Source of the DNA: Siphonobacter sp. BAB-5405
Lineage (GTDB): Bacteria > Bacteroidota > Bacteroidia > Cytophagales > Spirosomataceae
DNA length: 39,084 nt
Assembly: GCF_002872335.1 (NCBI RefSeq)
Contig: NZ_NJAG01000032.1
Coordinates: 7-39,090, forward strand
Direction: 5' to 3'
Part shown: positions 25,239-33,237 of the stretch, in pieces
Position numbering within the stretch: position 1 is the stretch's first letter
Layout: each line of letters starts with the position of its first letter
Program-made: the position numbers and the translations under genes
Notes under the pieces: model-generated
Database searches by the model: none
Seen by the model: only the letters and a program-made list of their open reading frames with translations
What the model was told of the DNA's origin: nothing

Positions 25239-26064
25239 GAAAGTCATCAATCTCGAACCCACCTTTCAGCCCTACGGCCCTGGTTTGGCTTATGAGGCGT
25301 TTACGTTCAACGGCGGCGAGCCGCACATTCGCATTCAGGAACCCGTCGCTGGAGCCGACGTTCAGGTCACTACCCGCATCCAGTCGTTCCAGGATATGGG
25401 GCTTTTACTGGTAGCCGTTGATGCCCTTCGGCGGGCGGGTGTACAAAACCTGTATTTGTTTCTTCCTTATTTTCCCGGTGCCCGTCAGGATCGTTGTACG
25501 CAGGTGGGGGAAGCCCTTACGGTGAAGATCTATGCTGATCTGATCAATGCTTTAGCGTTCAAAGAAGTACAGATTTTCGATCCGCATTCCGACGTAACGC
25601 CTGCTTTACTACAGAACGTAAAAGTCATTTCTAATCAGACGTTTGCTCAAACCTGCCTTGCTTCTCTTTCAGACTACCTACTCATTTCACCGGACGCCGG
25701 AGCTTTGAAAAAGACCGTAGTCCTGGCCCAACGTCTCGGCGTTGATTACGTGGAATGCAGCAAAAAACGCAATACCCTTACGGGTCAGCTCAGTGATGTT
25801 CGGGTATACGCGGACGATTTGCAAGGACAGACCTGCGTCGTAGTCGATGACATTTGCGACGGCGGTGCTACGTTCCTGCAACTGGCTCAGGCCCTACGCC
25901 AGCACGGAGCGGGTTCACTGGTTCTAATCGTTAGTCACGGAATCTTTAGCCGAGGCTTCACCGAGTTATCCGCCTACTACGATCAGATCTTCAGTACTGA
26001 TTCCTTCCAGACGCTTTCCAGCGACGCCCTGACCCAAATTCATCTTTCACCCGCTCTTTTCTAA
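25237..26064 (+). CDS. prs: Ribose-phosphate pyrophosphokinase (PRPP synthetase) homologue of the NAD salvage locus
   Basis: PRPP synthetase makes PRPP from ribose 5-phosphate and ATP. This 275-residue version is about 35 residues shorter than the usual housekeeping enzyme. It keeps LPYFPGARQDR (76-86, the flexible catalytic loop; canonical enzymes have FGYARQDR), FDPHSD after it, and a PRPP-binding loop VVVDDICDGGAT (about 201-212) in place of the usual DDxxDTAGT. A frame open from a TTG at 25216 would run through the operator, so ATG 25237 is preferred. The gene is 11 bases upstream of nadV. PRPP is the cosubstrate of NadV, so this is probably a dedicated paralogue; prs-nadV pairs under NrtR are known. 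The standard prs must then lie elsewhere. Confidence 0.87.
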   Translation: MKVINLEPTFQPYGPGLAYEAFTFNGGEPHIRIQEPVAGADVQVTTRIQSFQDMGLLLVAVDALRRAGVQNLYLFLPYFPGARQDRCTQVGEALTVKIYADLINALAFKEVQIFDPHSDVTPALLQNVKVISNQTFAQTCLASLSDYLLISPDAGALKKTVVLAQRLGVDYVECSKKRNTLTGQLSDVRVYADDLQGQTCVVVDDICDGGATFLQLAQALRQHGAGSLVLIVSHGIFSRGFTELSAYYDQIFSTDSFQTLSSDALTQIHLSPALF

Positions 26065-26075
26065 CGCCTTTCGCT

Positions 26076-27560
26076 ATGAATCCCATCCATCTCTCCGACG
26101 GTTACAAAGTCGATCACCGCAACCAATACCCAAGCGGTACCGAACTGGTCTACAGCAACTTCACGCCCCGTAAAAGTCGCATCGAAGGCGTTGATCATGT
26201 AGTTTTCTTTGGCTTGCAGTACTTCATCAAAAAGTATCTGCTGGAAGAATTTGAAGAGCAATTTTTTAAAAAACCGAAAACTACAGTCGTAAAAAAATAC
26301 CAGCGACGAATTGAAAACTACCTCGGCAAAGGTGCCATCACGTACGATCACGTCAAAGCCCTGCACGAGTTGGGTTACCTGCCGCTGGAAATTCGGGCCT
26401 TAGCCGAAGGAACACTGACGCCCTTCCGCGTGCCGATGTTTACAATTCAGAATACACAACCGGAATTTTTCTGGCTGACCAATTTTCTGGAAACGCTGCT
26501 TTCCTGCATTCTCTGGCTACCCTGCACCAGTGCCACCACGGCATTTCACTACCGGAATCTGCTGGATCAGTACGCCGAAAAAACGGGCGGTGATGCCGCT
26601 TTCGTCCCCTGGCAGGGACACGACTTCAGCTTTCGCGGGATGGCCGGACTCGAAGCTGCCGAGCTGAGTGGAGCCGCTCACCTGCTGAGTTTTACGGGTA
26701 CCGATACCATTCCGGCCATCGACTTCCTGGAAACCTATTACGGGGCCAACGTCGATACGGAACTGGTCGGCGGTAGTGTTCCCGCTACCGAACACAGCGT
26801 CATGTGCATGGGTACGCAAAGCGGTGAGATTGATACCTTCCGTCGTTTGATCCACGAAATTTATCCACGCGGCGTGGTCAGTATTGTCAGCGATACCTGG
26901 GATTTCTGGCAGGTGATTACGGAATTCATGCCACAGTTGAAGGACGCTATTCTGAGTCGGGAAGGCAAAGTGGTGATTCGTCCCGACAGCGGCGATCCGG
27001 TTTTGATTCTGTGTGGAGATCCGGCAGCTCCTGTGGGAACGCCCGCCTACAAAGGAGCCGTGGAGTGTTTGTGGGAAACGTTTGGCGGTACGATTACCGC
27101 CACGGGTTACCGCCTACTCGACGCTCACATTGGGTTGATTTATGGAGACAGCATTACGCTGGAACGTTGCCGAACCATCTGTCAGCGGTTGGCAGATAAA
27201 GGTTTTGCCAGTACGAATGTAGTTTTCGGCATTGGGAGTTATACCTATCAGTACGTCACCCGCGACACCTTTGGTTTTGCCATGAAGGCGACCTATGGTG
27301 TGGTCAATGGCGAAGGACGGGCCATTTTCAAAGATCCGAAGACCGATGACGGTACCAAACGTAGTGCCAAAGGGCTCATAAAAGTGGAAGGAGAAAACGG
27401 CTGGGTAAGCGGTCTGAGTGACGAGGTAAGCCCGGAGGAGGCCACCCGCGGCCTGTTGCAAACCGTATTCAAAGATGGGAAATTACTGGTAGAACACCGG
27501 CTGGCCGACATCCGTATCCGATTACAGCAGCAGCAATTTCTTTTGCAGGCCAGTAACTAA
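26076..27560 (+). CDS. nadV: Nicotinamide phosphoribosyltransferase (NAMPT/NadV)
   Basis: NadV joins nicotinamide and PRPP to nicotinamide mononucleotide, the first step of the direct NAD salvage route. At 494 residues it has the length of human NAMPT. Family features include LSDGYKVDHRNQYP at the start, FRGMAGLEAAELSGAAHL in the middle, the catalytic His at about 240 in VPATEHSVM, SDTWDFWQVI, and RPDSGDPV (302-308), which binds ribose phosphate. It lies 11 bases after the prs homologue and shares its operator control. Its stop codon overlaps by 4 bases the stop region of the convergent PIN-like gene, and no terminator hairpin is visible between them. No NMN adenylyltransferase gene is in the window. 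Confidence 0.96.
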   Translation: MNPIHLSDGYKVDHRNQYPSGTELVYSNFTPRKSRIEGVDHVVFFGLQYFIKKYLLEEFEEQFFKKPKTTVVKKYQRRIENYLGKGAITYDHVKALHELGYLPLEIRALAEGTLTPFRVPMFTIQNTQPEFFWLTNFLETLLSCILWLPCTSATTAFHYRNLLDQYAEKTGGDAAFVPWQGHDFSFRGMAGLEAAELSGAAHLLSFTGTDTIPAIDFLETYYGANVDTELVGGSVPATEHSVMCMGTQSGEIDTFRRLIHEIYPRGVVSIVSDTWDFWQVITEFMPQLKDAILSREGKVVIRPDSGDPVLILCGDPAAPVGTPAYKGAVECLWETFGGTITATGYRLLDAHIGLIYGDSITLERCRTICQRLADKGFASTNVVFGIGSYTYQYVTRDTFGFAMKATYGVVNGEGRAIFKDPKTDDGTKRSAKGLIKVEGENGWVSGLSDEVSPEEATRGLLQTVFKDGKLLVEHRLADIRIRLQQQQFLLQASN

Positions 27561-27904
27561 AGCAAACTCCGCAAACGACTGGCGTTCAGATCGCAGCGGT
27601 AGGCCGAAACTTCTGGGTGCTTGTTACACTTTTTGAGCACCTCGGCCCATTTCTTCCGGCGGGTTTCGCTTTCGTTCAAGTACCAGACCCCTTCGGCGGG
27701 CATGGTTACGAAAACCATCCGCAGGCCCAGCCGTTCGTAGACGGCCCGCTGGGACGGCGTTCGGTGTACGTTGAATTCCGGTAAAAGCAACAATCCATCC
27801 GCCTGACGAATGGTTTCCTCGCTCGTAATCGGACGTACGCTGAATTCATTTAGGAACGCTTCGGGAAAAAAGGGCACTAAATTTTCGTCAATATATACGT
27901 TCAT
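27557..27904 (-). CDS. PIN-like (DUF5615-type) putative toxin
   Basis: This is a 115-residue protein that starts MNVYIDENLV, the DEN motif at 6-8 that opens DUF5615/Mut7-C-like PIN domains. A further acidic cluster is EETIRQAD (29-36), and a hydrophobic strand with LRMVFVTMPAEGVWYL follows. The usual late NDxDF motif of the family is not obvious, so this is a divergent member. The start overlaps the DUF433 gene stop by 4 bases (ATGA), which is typical of a translationally coupled toxin-antitoxin pair. PIN-domain toxins are RNases; activity here is inferred. It is convergent with nadV. I am fairly sure of the pair and less sure of catalytic competence. Confidence 0.6.
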   Translation of the reverse strand: MNVYIDENLVPFFPEAFLNEFSVRPITSEETIRQADGLLLLPEFNVHRTPSQRAVYERLGLRMVFVTMPAEGVWYLNESETRRKKWAEVLKKCNKHPEVSAYRCDLNASRLRSLL

Positions 27905-28584
27905 TGAACCGGGCGATTAACAAAAAACAACGCTTCTTCCACCTGTGTCTCCGTCAATCCGTACAGTTGAGCAATCGTGGGCGTATCCTCGCCGCCCAGA
28001 TGGAGTCGATGCAGGGTTTCGGCCAGAATATTCGTACCCTGGATGGTAGGCTGTCCGAGTTGCCGTTGCGGATCAATCACTACCGAACGGTCTTTACCGA
28101 GGGGCCAGAATTTCGACGCCAGTTTGTCGGCATCGAATTCAATCTTCCGGCAAAAGCCTTCCATGACTTCCTTGATCTCGTACTGAAGCCGGGCATCCGC
28201 CGTAATCAGGATTTCATTACCAATTTCGACGAATAACGTCTTGCTATCGGTTAATAAAAACGAGGAAGCAAAGGGGAAAGGCGTCTGTAACAGGCGGGAA
28301 CTAACTTCGTGAGCCTGAAGGATCTTAGGCGTGGAAATGCCCAGTTCCCGCAGTTTGAAGAACACGTAAAACTCGATGAGTGTCTGAAAATTCACCACCC
28401 GCTCCCGGCCTTTCCCCCAGGAATAGGATATTTTGGTCGTTGCCGAAAGTCGTCCGTTCCAGAATTCATCCAGCCAGCGGCGTACCCGGGTGAGGGGAAG
28501 TCTCAAAATCTGAGCCACATCGGGCACCGTGTAGATACCCGTTCCCAACGCAGGTTCAATCGACTGGATTTCTTCTGGATTCAT
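27901..28584 (-). CDS. DUF433-domain putative antitoxin with N-terminal helix-turn-helix
   Basis: The 227-residue protein has two DNA-binding-like parts. Residues 17-45 (YTVPDVAQILRLPLTRVRRW) look like a MerR-type helix-turn-helix. The last 60 residues fit DUF433, with VIDPQRQLGQPTIQGTNI followed by DTPTIAQLYGLTETQVEEAL, a second helix-turn-helix. The middle (about 60-160) has no recognised domain. Standalone DUF433 antitoxins are usually 70-90 residues, so this is a long form. It precedes the PIN-like gene with a 4-base overlap and would be the antitoxin and autoregulator. It starts 34 bases after purM, and no separate promoter was seen, so it may be read from the purM transcript. Confidence 0.72.
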   Translation of the reverse strand: MNPEEIQSIEPALGTGIYTVPDVAQILRLPLTRVRRWLDEFWNGRLSATTKISYSWGKGRERVVNFQTLIEFYVFFKLRELGISTPKILQAHEVSSRLLQTPFPFASSFLLTDSKTLFVEIGNEILITADARLQYEIKEVMEGFCRKIEFDADKLASKFWPLGKDRSVVIDPQRQLGQPTIQGTNILAETLHRLHLGGEDTPTIAQLYGLTETQVEEALFFVNRPVQ

Positions 28585-28618
28585 ACGTCGTACGCACTTC
28601 GGGATTTACCGAATGAAC

Positions 28619-29776
28619 TTAATACACAAACTCACCAAACTCGCTGCGTACGGTTACGCGTTTGCCTTCGAAGGCCTCCACGCGACCGATCACCTGAGCC
28701 TCAATTCCAAACGAATGGGCAATGTCAATCACTCGCTGGGCCTGACCCTCGGGCAGGTATACCTCCAGGCGGTGACCCATATTGAAGACTTTGTACATCT
28801 CCGACCAGGCCGTACCGCTTTCCTGCTGAATAAGCTTGAACAGCGGCGGAATCGGGAAGAGATTATCCTTAATGACGTGTAGATTGTCGATGAAATGCAG
28901 CACTTTCGTCTGGGCACCACCCGAGCAGTGCACCATTCCATTCGGACGGATTTCACTGAGCAGGGCTTTCACGAACGGAGCATACGTCCGCGTGGGTGAC
29001 AGCACCAGTTGGCCTACATTCAGCGGCGTACCTTCCACAGGTTCAGTCAGTTTTTTCGAACCACTGTAAACCAAGTCAGATGGCACTTCCGGATCGAAGC
29101 TCTCGGGGTAGAGCGAGGCCAGATAATGGCCCAGTACATCATGGCGGGCGGAAGTCAGTCCGTTTGAACCCATTCCCCCATTGTACTGATCTTCGTACGT
29201 GGCCTGTCCGAACGAAGCCAGACCTACCACGACATCTCCCGCCTGAATGTTATCATTCGAAATGACATCCGAACGTTTCATGCGGGCCACTACCGTACTG
29301 TTCACCGTTATTGTGCGTACCAGATCGCCTACATCCGCCGTTTCACCGCCCGTTGAGTAAATCTCGACGCCGTGTTCCCGCAACATCGCCAGCACTTCTT
29401 CCGTACCGTTGATGATCTGGGAAATGACCTCGCCGGGAATCCGATTTTTGTTTCGGTCAATCGAACTGGAAAGCAGAATAGGACCCGTACAGCCTACGCA
29501 CAGCAGGTCGTCGGTATTCATGACAATAGAATCCTGAGCAATGCCTTTCCATACGGAAACATCGCCGGTTTCTTTCCAGTACAGATACGCCAGAGCGGTT
29601 TTCGTACCCGCTCCATCGGCGTGCATGACGGTACAATAGTCCGGGTCGCCCGCGAGCGTATCGGGAACGATCTTACAGAAAGCTTTAGGAAAAAGGCCTT
29701 TGTCGAGAGCCGCAATGGCCTGATGAACGTCTTCTTTGGAGGCTGAAACGCCCCGTTGTGCATAGCGATCTTGCAT
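28619..29776 (-). CDS. purM: Phosphoribosylformylglycinamidine cyclo-ligase (AIR synthetase)
   Basis: PurM converts formylglycinamidine ribonucleotide to aminoimidazole ribonucleotide using ATP, the fifth step of purine synthesis. The 385-residue protein has the PurM/PurL fold. MHADGAGTKTALAY (51-64) is the phosphate/metal-binding motif, MNTDDLLCVG carries a conserved Asp pair, and YSTGGETADVGD and MVHCSGGAQTK follow. The length exceeds the E. coli enzyme (about 345) but is usual in Bacteroidota. A TACCTTTG promoter box ends only 4 bases before the ATG, and the next Met is residue 51, inside the conserved core, so the transcript appears leaderless or nearly so. The DUF433/PIN-like pair follows 34 bases downstream. 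Confidence 0.9.
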   Translation of the reverse strand: MQDRYAQRGVSASKEDVHQAIAALDKGLFPKAFCKIVPDTLAGDPDYCTVMHADGAGTKTALAYLYWKETGDVSVWKGIAQDSIVMNTDDLLCVGCTGPILLSSSIDRNKNRIPGEVISQIINGTEEVLAMLREHGVEIYSTGGETADVGDLVRTITVNSTVVARMKRSDVISNDNIQAGDVVVGLASFGQATYEDQYNGGMGSNGLTSARHDVLGHYLASLYPESFDPEVPSDLVYSGSKKLTEPVEGTPLNVGQLVLSPTRTYAPFVKALLSEIRPNGMVHCSGGAQTKVLHFIDNLHVIKDNLFPIPPLFKLIQQESGTAWSEMYKVFNMGHRLEVYLPEGQAQRVIDIAHSFGIEAQVIGRVEAFEGKRVTVRSEFGEFVY

Positions 29777-29780
29777 GCCG

Positions 29781-29788
29781 CAAAGGTA
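29781..29788 (-). promoter_or_regulatory. Putative -7 box of the purM promoter (TACCTTTG)
   Basis: TACCTTTG is an exact TAnnTTTG match and lies immediately upstream of the purM start codon. Transcription would start at or within a few bases of the ATG. Confidence 0.6.
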
Positions 29789-29807
29789 GGGCGATTTTAC
29801 GAGTTTA

Positions 29808-29829
29808 GGGTTTTCCGTTTCGAGTTTTC
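29808..29829. repeat. Single degenerate copy of the AAAACGG-type word
   Basis: GGGTTTTCCGTTTCGAG in the purM-lptB gap contains GTTTTCCGTTT, the reverse complement of the tandem unit at 1-60. The word also occurs at 16485-16500. No function is apparent. Confidence 0.4.
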
Positions 29830-29873
29830 TACGGATACCAGCCCAGGGAATATACGCCCTTCGGAGAGTTTTT

Positions 29874-30608
29874 TTAAATCTTCCGTTTCAATTCAAAGTG
29901 TTTACCCAGATATACCCGCCGTACCACCGGGTCAGCGGCCAGCTCTTCGGGTGTACCCGATCGCAGGATTTTTCCTTCGAACAACAGGTAAGCCCGGTCG
30001 GTAATGGACAAGGTTTCGTCTACGTTGTGGTCGGTGATAAGAATACCGATGTTACGGTACTTGAGCTTGGCGACGATCCCCTGAATTTCTTCGACGGCAA
30101 TCGGGTCCACCCCGGCAAAGGGTTCATCCAGCAGAATGAACTTGGGATCTACCGCTAAACTCCGGGCGATTTCCGTCCGACGACGTTCTCCTCCTGACAG
30201 TACCTGCCCCTTGTTTTTGCGAACGTGGGTTAAACTCAGCTCTTCCAGTAGCGATTCCATTTTCTCCTTGCGTTCGACCTTATTCAGGTTGCCGCGTAGT
30301 TCGAGTACCGCCAGCAGGTTTTCCTCCACCGTCAGACTTCGAAATACGGAAGCTTCCTGAGCCAGATACCCAACGCCCAGACGGGCCCGCTTGTACATCG
30401 GCAGATTCGTTACGTCCAGATTATCCAGGTATACTTTTCCACTGTTGGGCTTCACCAGGCCCGTAGCCATGTAGAAAGAGGTCGTCTTTCCAGCTCCATT
30501 GGGCCCGAGTAGTCCTACAATTTCTCCCTGAGCCACCTGGTAACTCACGTTATCATTCACCAGCCGCTGTCCGTATTTTTTTACCAGGTTTTCCGTGCGA
30601 AGAATCAT
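29874..30608 (-). CDS. lptB: LPS export ABC transporter ATP-binding protein LptB
   Basis: LptB is the cytoplasmic ATPase that drives lipopolysaccharide extraction from the inner membrane with LptF and LptG. The 244-residue protein has Walker A GPNGAGKT (35-42), the Q-loop in [15 protein letters not shown], the signature [16 protein letters not shown], Walker [14 protein letters not shown] and the switch His in [16 protein letters not shown] and the [12 protein letters not shown] run separate LptB from other ABC ATPases. It lies 32 bases downstream of recJ on the same strand, so the two are likely cotranscribed. None of lptF, lptG, lptC or lptA is present in the window. Confidence 0.95.
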   Translation of the reverse strand: MILRTENLVKKYGQRLVNDNVSYQVAQGEIVGLLGPNGAGKTTSFYMATGLVKPNSGKVYLDNLDVTNLPMYKRARLGVGYLAQEASVFRSLTVEENLLAVLELRGNLNKVERKEKMESLLEELSLTHVRKNKGQVLSGGERRRTEIARSLAVDPKFILLDEPFAGVDPIAVEEIQGIVAKLKYRNIGILITDHNVDETLSITDRAYLLFEGKILRSGTPEELAADPVVRRVYLGKHFELKRKI

Positions 30609-30640
30609 GTCGATAGTGGAAAAGTATAAGGCTTTACTAG

Positions 30641-32353
30641 CTAAAATTTGATGTCTTTAATCTGTAACTGAAGGCTTCGCTTTCCCTGGAACTCATTGAT
30701 TTCAATCTGGTAACAGAGATCAAAGGGCCGTCCGTCGAGCAATCGTTCGTAAAAGTGTGCCATGCCGAATCCGATACACGAGAAAATAGCCGAGCCTTGC
30801 TGGCGAATGTCCATTTTCAGATGTTTTTCTTTCAGGATTCGCGGTGTGCCGTATAAATGCACCTGTTCGGCAACAAATACGGGTGTCATATTTTCCGGAC
30901 CAAAGGGTCCCATTTGACTGATTATGGCGTGAAATTTCTCTGAAATGGCGGATAAAGGTAATTTCATATCTACCTCCACCAGCGGTTTCAGATGTTCCAC
31001 CTGAATTTTCCGGGATACTACTTCTTCAAATCGCTGCTGGAAGGCTGGAACGTTTTCTACTTTCAGCGTTAAGCCCGCCGCGTACATGTGTCCGCCAAAC
31101 TGTTCCAGTAAGTCCGAACAGGCTTCGATGGCTTCGTAAACGTCAAAACCAGGAACCGAACGGGCCGAACCCGCCGCTTTTTCATTGGATTCCGTGAGAA
31201 TGATCGTGGGGCGATAATACTGCTCAATGCAACGACTCGCGACGATACCAACGACGCCCTTGTTCCAGTCATTTTTGAAGAGTACCGTCGATTTGGCGGA
31301 CTTCATCAGTTGATCCCGTTCAATCATTTCCAGGGCTTCCTGGGTGATTCGGGTATCAAACTGGCGGCGGTCCGTATTATGAACGTTGATAATTCGGGCG
31401 AATTCTTCGGCCTCGTGTTCATCCTCGCTCAGCAAAAGATTCACGGCATCGTAGGCATGCTTGATGCGTCCGGCCGCATTGATTCGCGGGCTGAGTCCAA
31501 ACACCACATTGGTAATGTCCAGCGGTGGTTTGAGTGAAGCGGCCTTGATGAGAGCCTGAAGACCCGTACGCGGAGCGGCATTGAGTCGTTTTAAACCGTA
31601 ATGAGCCAGGATCCGGTTTTCGCCGGTAATGGGTACGATATCGGCGGCGATACTAATGGCCAACAGATCCAGATACTCGAATAAGGGCTCAACGGGTAGC
31701 TGATGATACTGGTTGTACGCTTGCAGCAGTTTGAAACCGACCCCACAACCGGTTAGCTCTTTGAACGGATACGGGCAATCTTCCCGCTTGGGATCAAGTA
31801 CAGCGACGGCATCGGGTAATATCTCACCGGGTCGGTGGTGGTCACAAATGATAAAATCAATACCCAGACTTTTAGCTTCCGCAATCAGCTCTACGGACTT
31901 GATCCCGCAGTCGAGTGTGACAATGAGCGAAAAGCCTTTTTCAGCGGCGTACCCGATACCCGGACGCTGAACGCCGTACCCTTCCTTGTAGCGATCCGGA
32001 ATGTAAAATTCGAGGTTGGGATAAAATGTCTTGAGATAGCCGTAGAACAAAGCTACCGAAGTAGTACCGTCTACGTCATAATCGCCATAAATCAGAATTT
32101 TTTCCCCCTTGTCAATTGCCCGGCTCAAACGCTCGACGGCCCGATCCATATCCTTCATCAGATTCGGATCGTGCAACTGACTCAACTGCGGACGAAAGAA
32201 CGACTTCGCCGTATCAAATTCGGTGATGTTTCGTTGCCAGAGCAGCGTTGCTAAAAACGAGTTCACATTGATTGCCTGAGCCAGGGAATCAATGGCTTGC
32301 TGCTCTTCCGTCGTTCCAGGAAGTTTCTGATATGTCCAACGCTTCTCAACCAT
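30641..32353 (-). CDS. recJ: Single-stranded-DNA-specific 5'-3' exonuclease RecJ
   Basis: RecJ degrades single-stranded DNA from the 5' end in RecF-pathway recombination and mismatch or base-excision repair. The 570-residue protein belongs to the DHH phosphoesterases. Motifs are DYDVDGTTS (91-99), LDCGI (about 147-151), DHH at 171-173 in ICDHHRPG, and the DHHA1 domain [14 protein letters not shown] together with the [14 protein letters not shown] and [13 protein letters not shown] motifs. The C-terminal OB-fold follows. Length and motifs are normal. It precedes lptB by 32 bases. No clear TAnnTTTG box was found upstream; TATTTTG at about 32359 is one base short. Confidence 0.97.
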   Translation of the reverse strand: MVEKRWTYQKLPGTTEEQQAIDSLAQAINVNSFLATLLWQRNITEFDTAKSFFRPQLSQLHDPNLMKDMDRAVERLSRAIDKGEKILIYGDYDVDGTTSVALFYGYLKTFYPNLEFYIPDRYKEGYGVQRPGIGYAAEKGFSLIVTLDCGIKSVELIAEAKSLGIDFIICDHHRPGEILPDAVAVLDPKREDCPYPFKELTGCGVGFKLLQAYNQYHQLPVEPLFEYLDLLAISIAADIVPITGENRILAHYGLKRLNAAPRTGLQALIKAASLKPPLDITNVVFGLSPRINAAGRIKHAYDAVNLLLSEDEHEAEEFARIINVHNTDRRQFDTRITQEALEMIERDQLMKSAKSTVLFKNDWNKGVVGIVASRCIEQYYRPTIILTESNEKAAGSARSVPGFDVYEAIEACSDLLEQFGGHMYAAGLTLKVENVPAFQQRFEEVVSRKIQVEHLKPLVEVDMKLPLSAISEKFHAIISQMGPFGPENMTPVFVAEQVHLYGTPRILKEKHLKMDIRQQGSAIFSCIGFGMAHFYERLLDGRPFDLCYQIEINEFQGKRSLQLQIKDIKF

Positions 32354-32431
32354 ACGTGCAAAATAACAAAGAAACCGGGCGGGGTCGGCACCATTTAGAA
32401 ATTTTAAGCCACCTCAGGTACTGGTATATAA

Positions 32432-32465
32432 CAAACGAGTCGCCCTTTTCAGAACGACTCGTTTG
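32432..32465 (-). terminator. Hairpin terminator after the fatty acid hydroxylase gene
   Basis: A perfect 11-bp stem (CAAACGAGTCG / CGACTCGTTTG) with a 12-base loop lies 25 bases after the stop of the 32.5-kb gene and before recJ. The trailing minus-strand sequence TTATATA is U-rich but lacks a long T run. Confidence 0.75.
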
Positions 32466-32489
32466 ATTCACTCAAGTTCTACGTCCCGC

Positions 32490-33146
32490 TTACAGCGTTT
32501 CCATAGCCTTGCTGGTATCCTTACTCTGGCGTTTGTCATCCATGGTATTAAATATATAATCCCAAAGTGGAGAGGATACGCCAAATACTACGTTGCCGTC
32601 CTTGTAATGATGGATTGCATGATTAATCCACAAATGCTTTAAAAAGTTCTTCGGTGGTGCGTACGCGTGTACACAATAGTGCACGAGCAAATAACCGGCG
32701 TATCCCCAAATGAAGCCCGGGAAAAACGCATAGGCGGCTTCACCCATCAACAGGAAGAAAATAGCGAACAGCGTACCGGAAATGATCACGGCCAGAATCG
32801 GAGGCATCGCCAGACGGCTTTTATCTTTCGGGTATTCGTGGTGTACGCCGTGTGTAGTATACTGAAACTTGGCCCGAGCGGGTGTCGTCGGCTCAATATG
32901 GTATACGCTCCGGTGCATCCAGTACTCAACGAAAGTAAATGCCACTAAGCCTACAACGAACAAAACACCGATCAACCAGTTGGTTAAGTCCGTATGCGTG
33001 AATGCGTACCAGCCCAATACGGCTCCAAGAATAAAAAACAAAGAAACCGGAATCGCAATGTGGGTCCGGGAAAGAGCTTCTAGAATGGGATTATCGAAAA
33101 GCTGTTTGGTGCCGTTATTTTTCGGCTTGATTTTATGTGGTTCCAT
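32490..33146 (-). CDS. Fatty acid hydroxylase / sterol desaturase superfamily membrane protein
   Basis: A 218-residue integral membrane di-iron oxygenase with about four membrane segments. The histidine boxes are complete: HRSVYH (78-83), HGVHH (99-103), HYCVH (156-160) and HAIHH (176-180). The EYPKDKSRL run after the second box and the size match the Scs7/FA2H-like group that adds a 2-hydroxyl to the fatty acyl chain of ceramides. Cytophagales and relatives make sphingolipids, so that substrate is plausible, but it is inferred. The gene has a TACCTTTG box 47 bases upstream and a hairpin terminator downstream, so it is probably monocistronic. A carotenoid hydroxylase (CrtZ-like) is a less likely alternative. 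Confidence 0.82.
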   Translation of the reverse strand: MEPHKIKPKNNGTKQLFDNPILEALSRTHIAIPVSLFFILGAVLGWYAFTHTDLTNWLIGVLFVVGLVAFTFVEYWMHRSVYHIEPTTPARAKFQYTTHGVHHEYPKDKSRLAMPPILAVIISGTLFAIFFLLMGEAAYAFFPGFIWGYAGYLLVHYCVHAYAPPKNFLKHLWINHAIHHYKDGNVVFGVSSPLWDYIFNTMDDKRQSKDTSKAMETL

Positions 33147-33193
33147 GGCTACACGTAAGGAGGAAAGTGTAGAGAAAGTATAACTAACGGGGG

Positions 33194-33201
33194 CAAAGGT
33201 A
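33194..33201 (-). promoter_or_regulatory. Putative -7 box of the fatty acid hydroxylase promoter (TACCTTTG)
   Basis: TACCTTTG on the minus strand is an exact TAnnTTTG match 47 bases before the start codon. No matching -33 TTTG was found. Confidence 0.55.
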
Positions 33202-33237
33202 CGGCTGAATGGCTTTTCTTGCTCCTTAAATTTTTAA

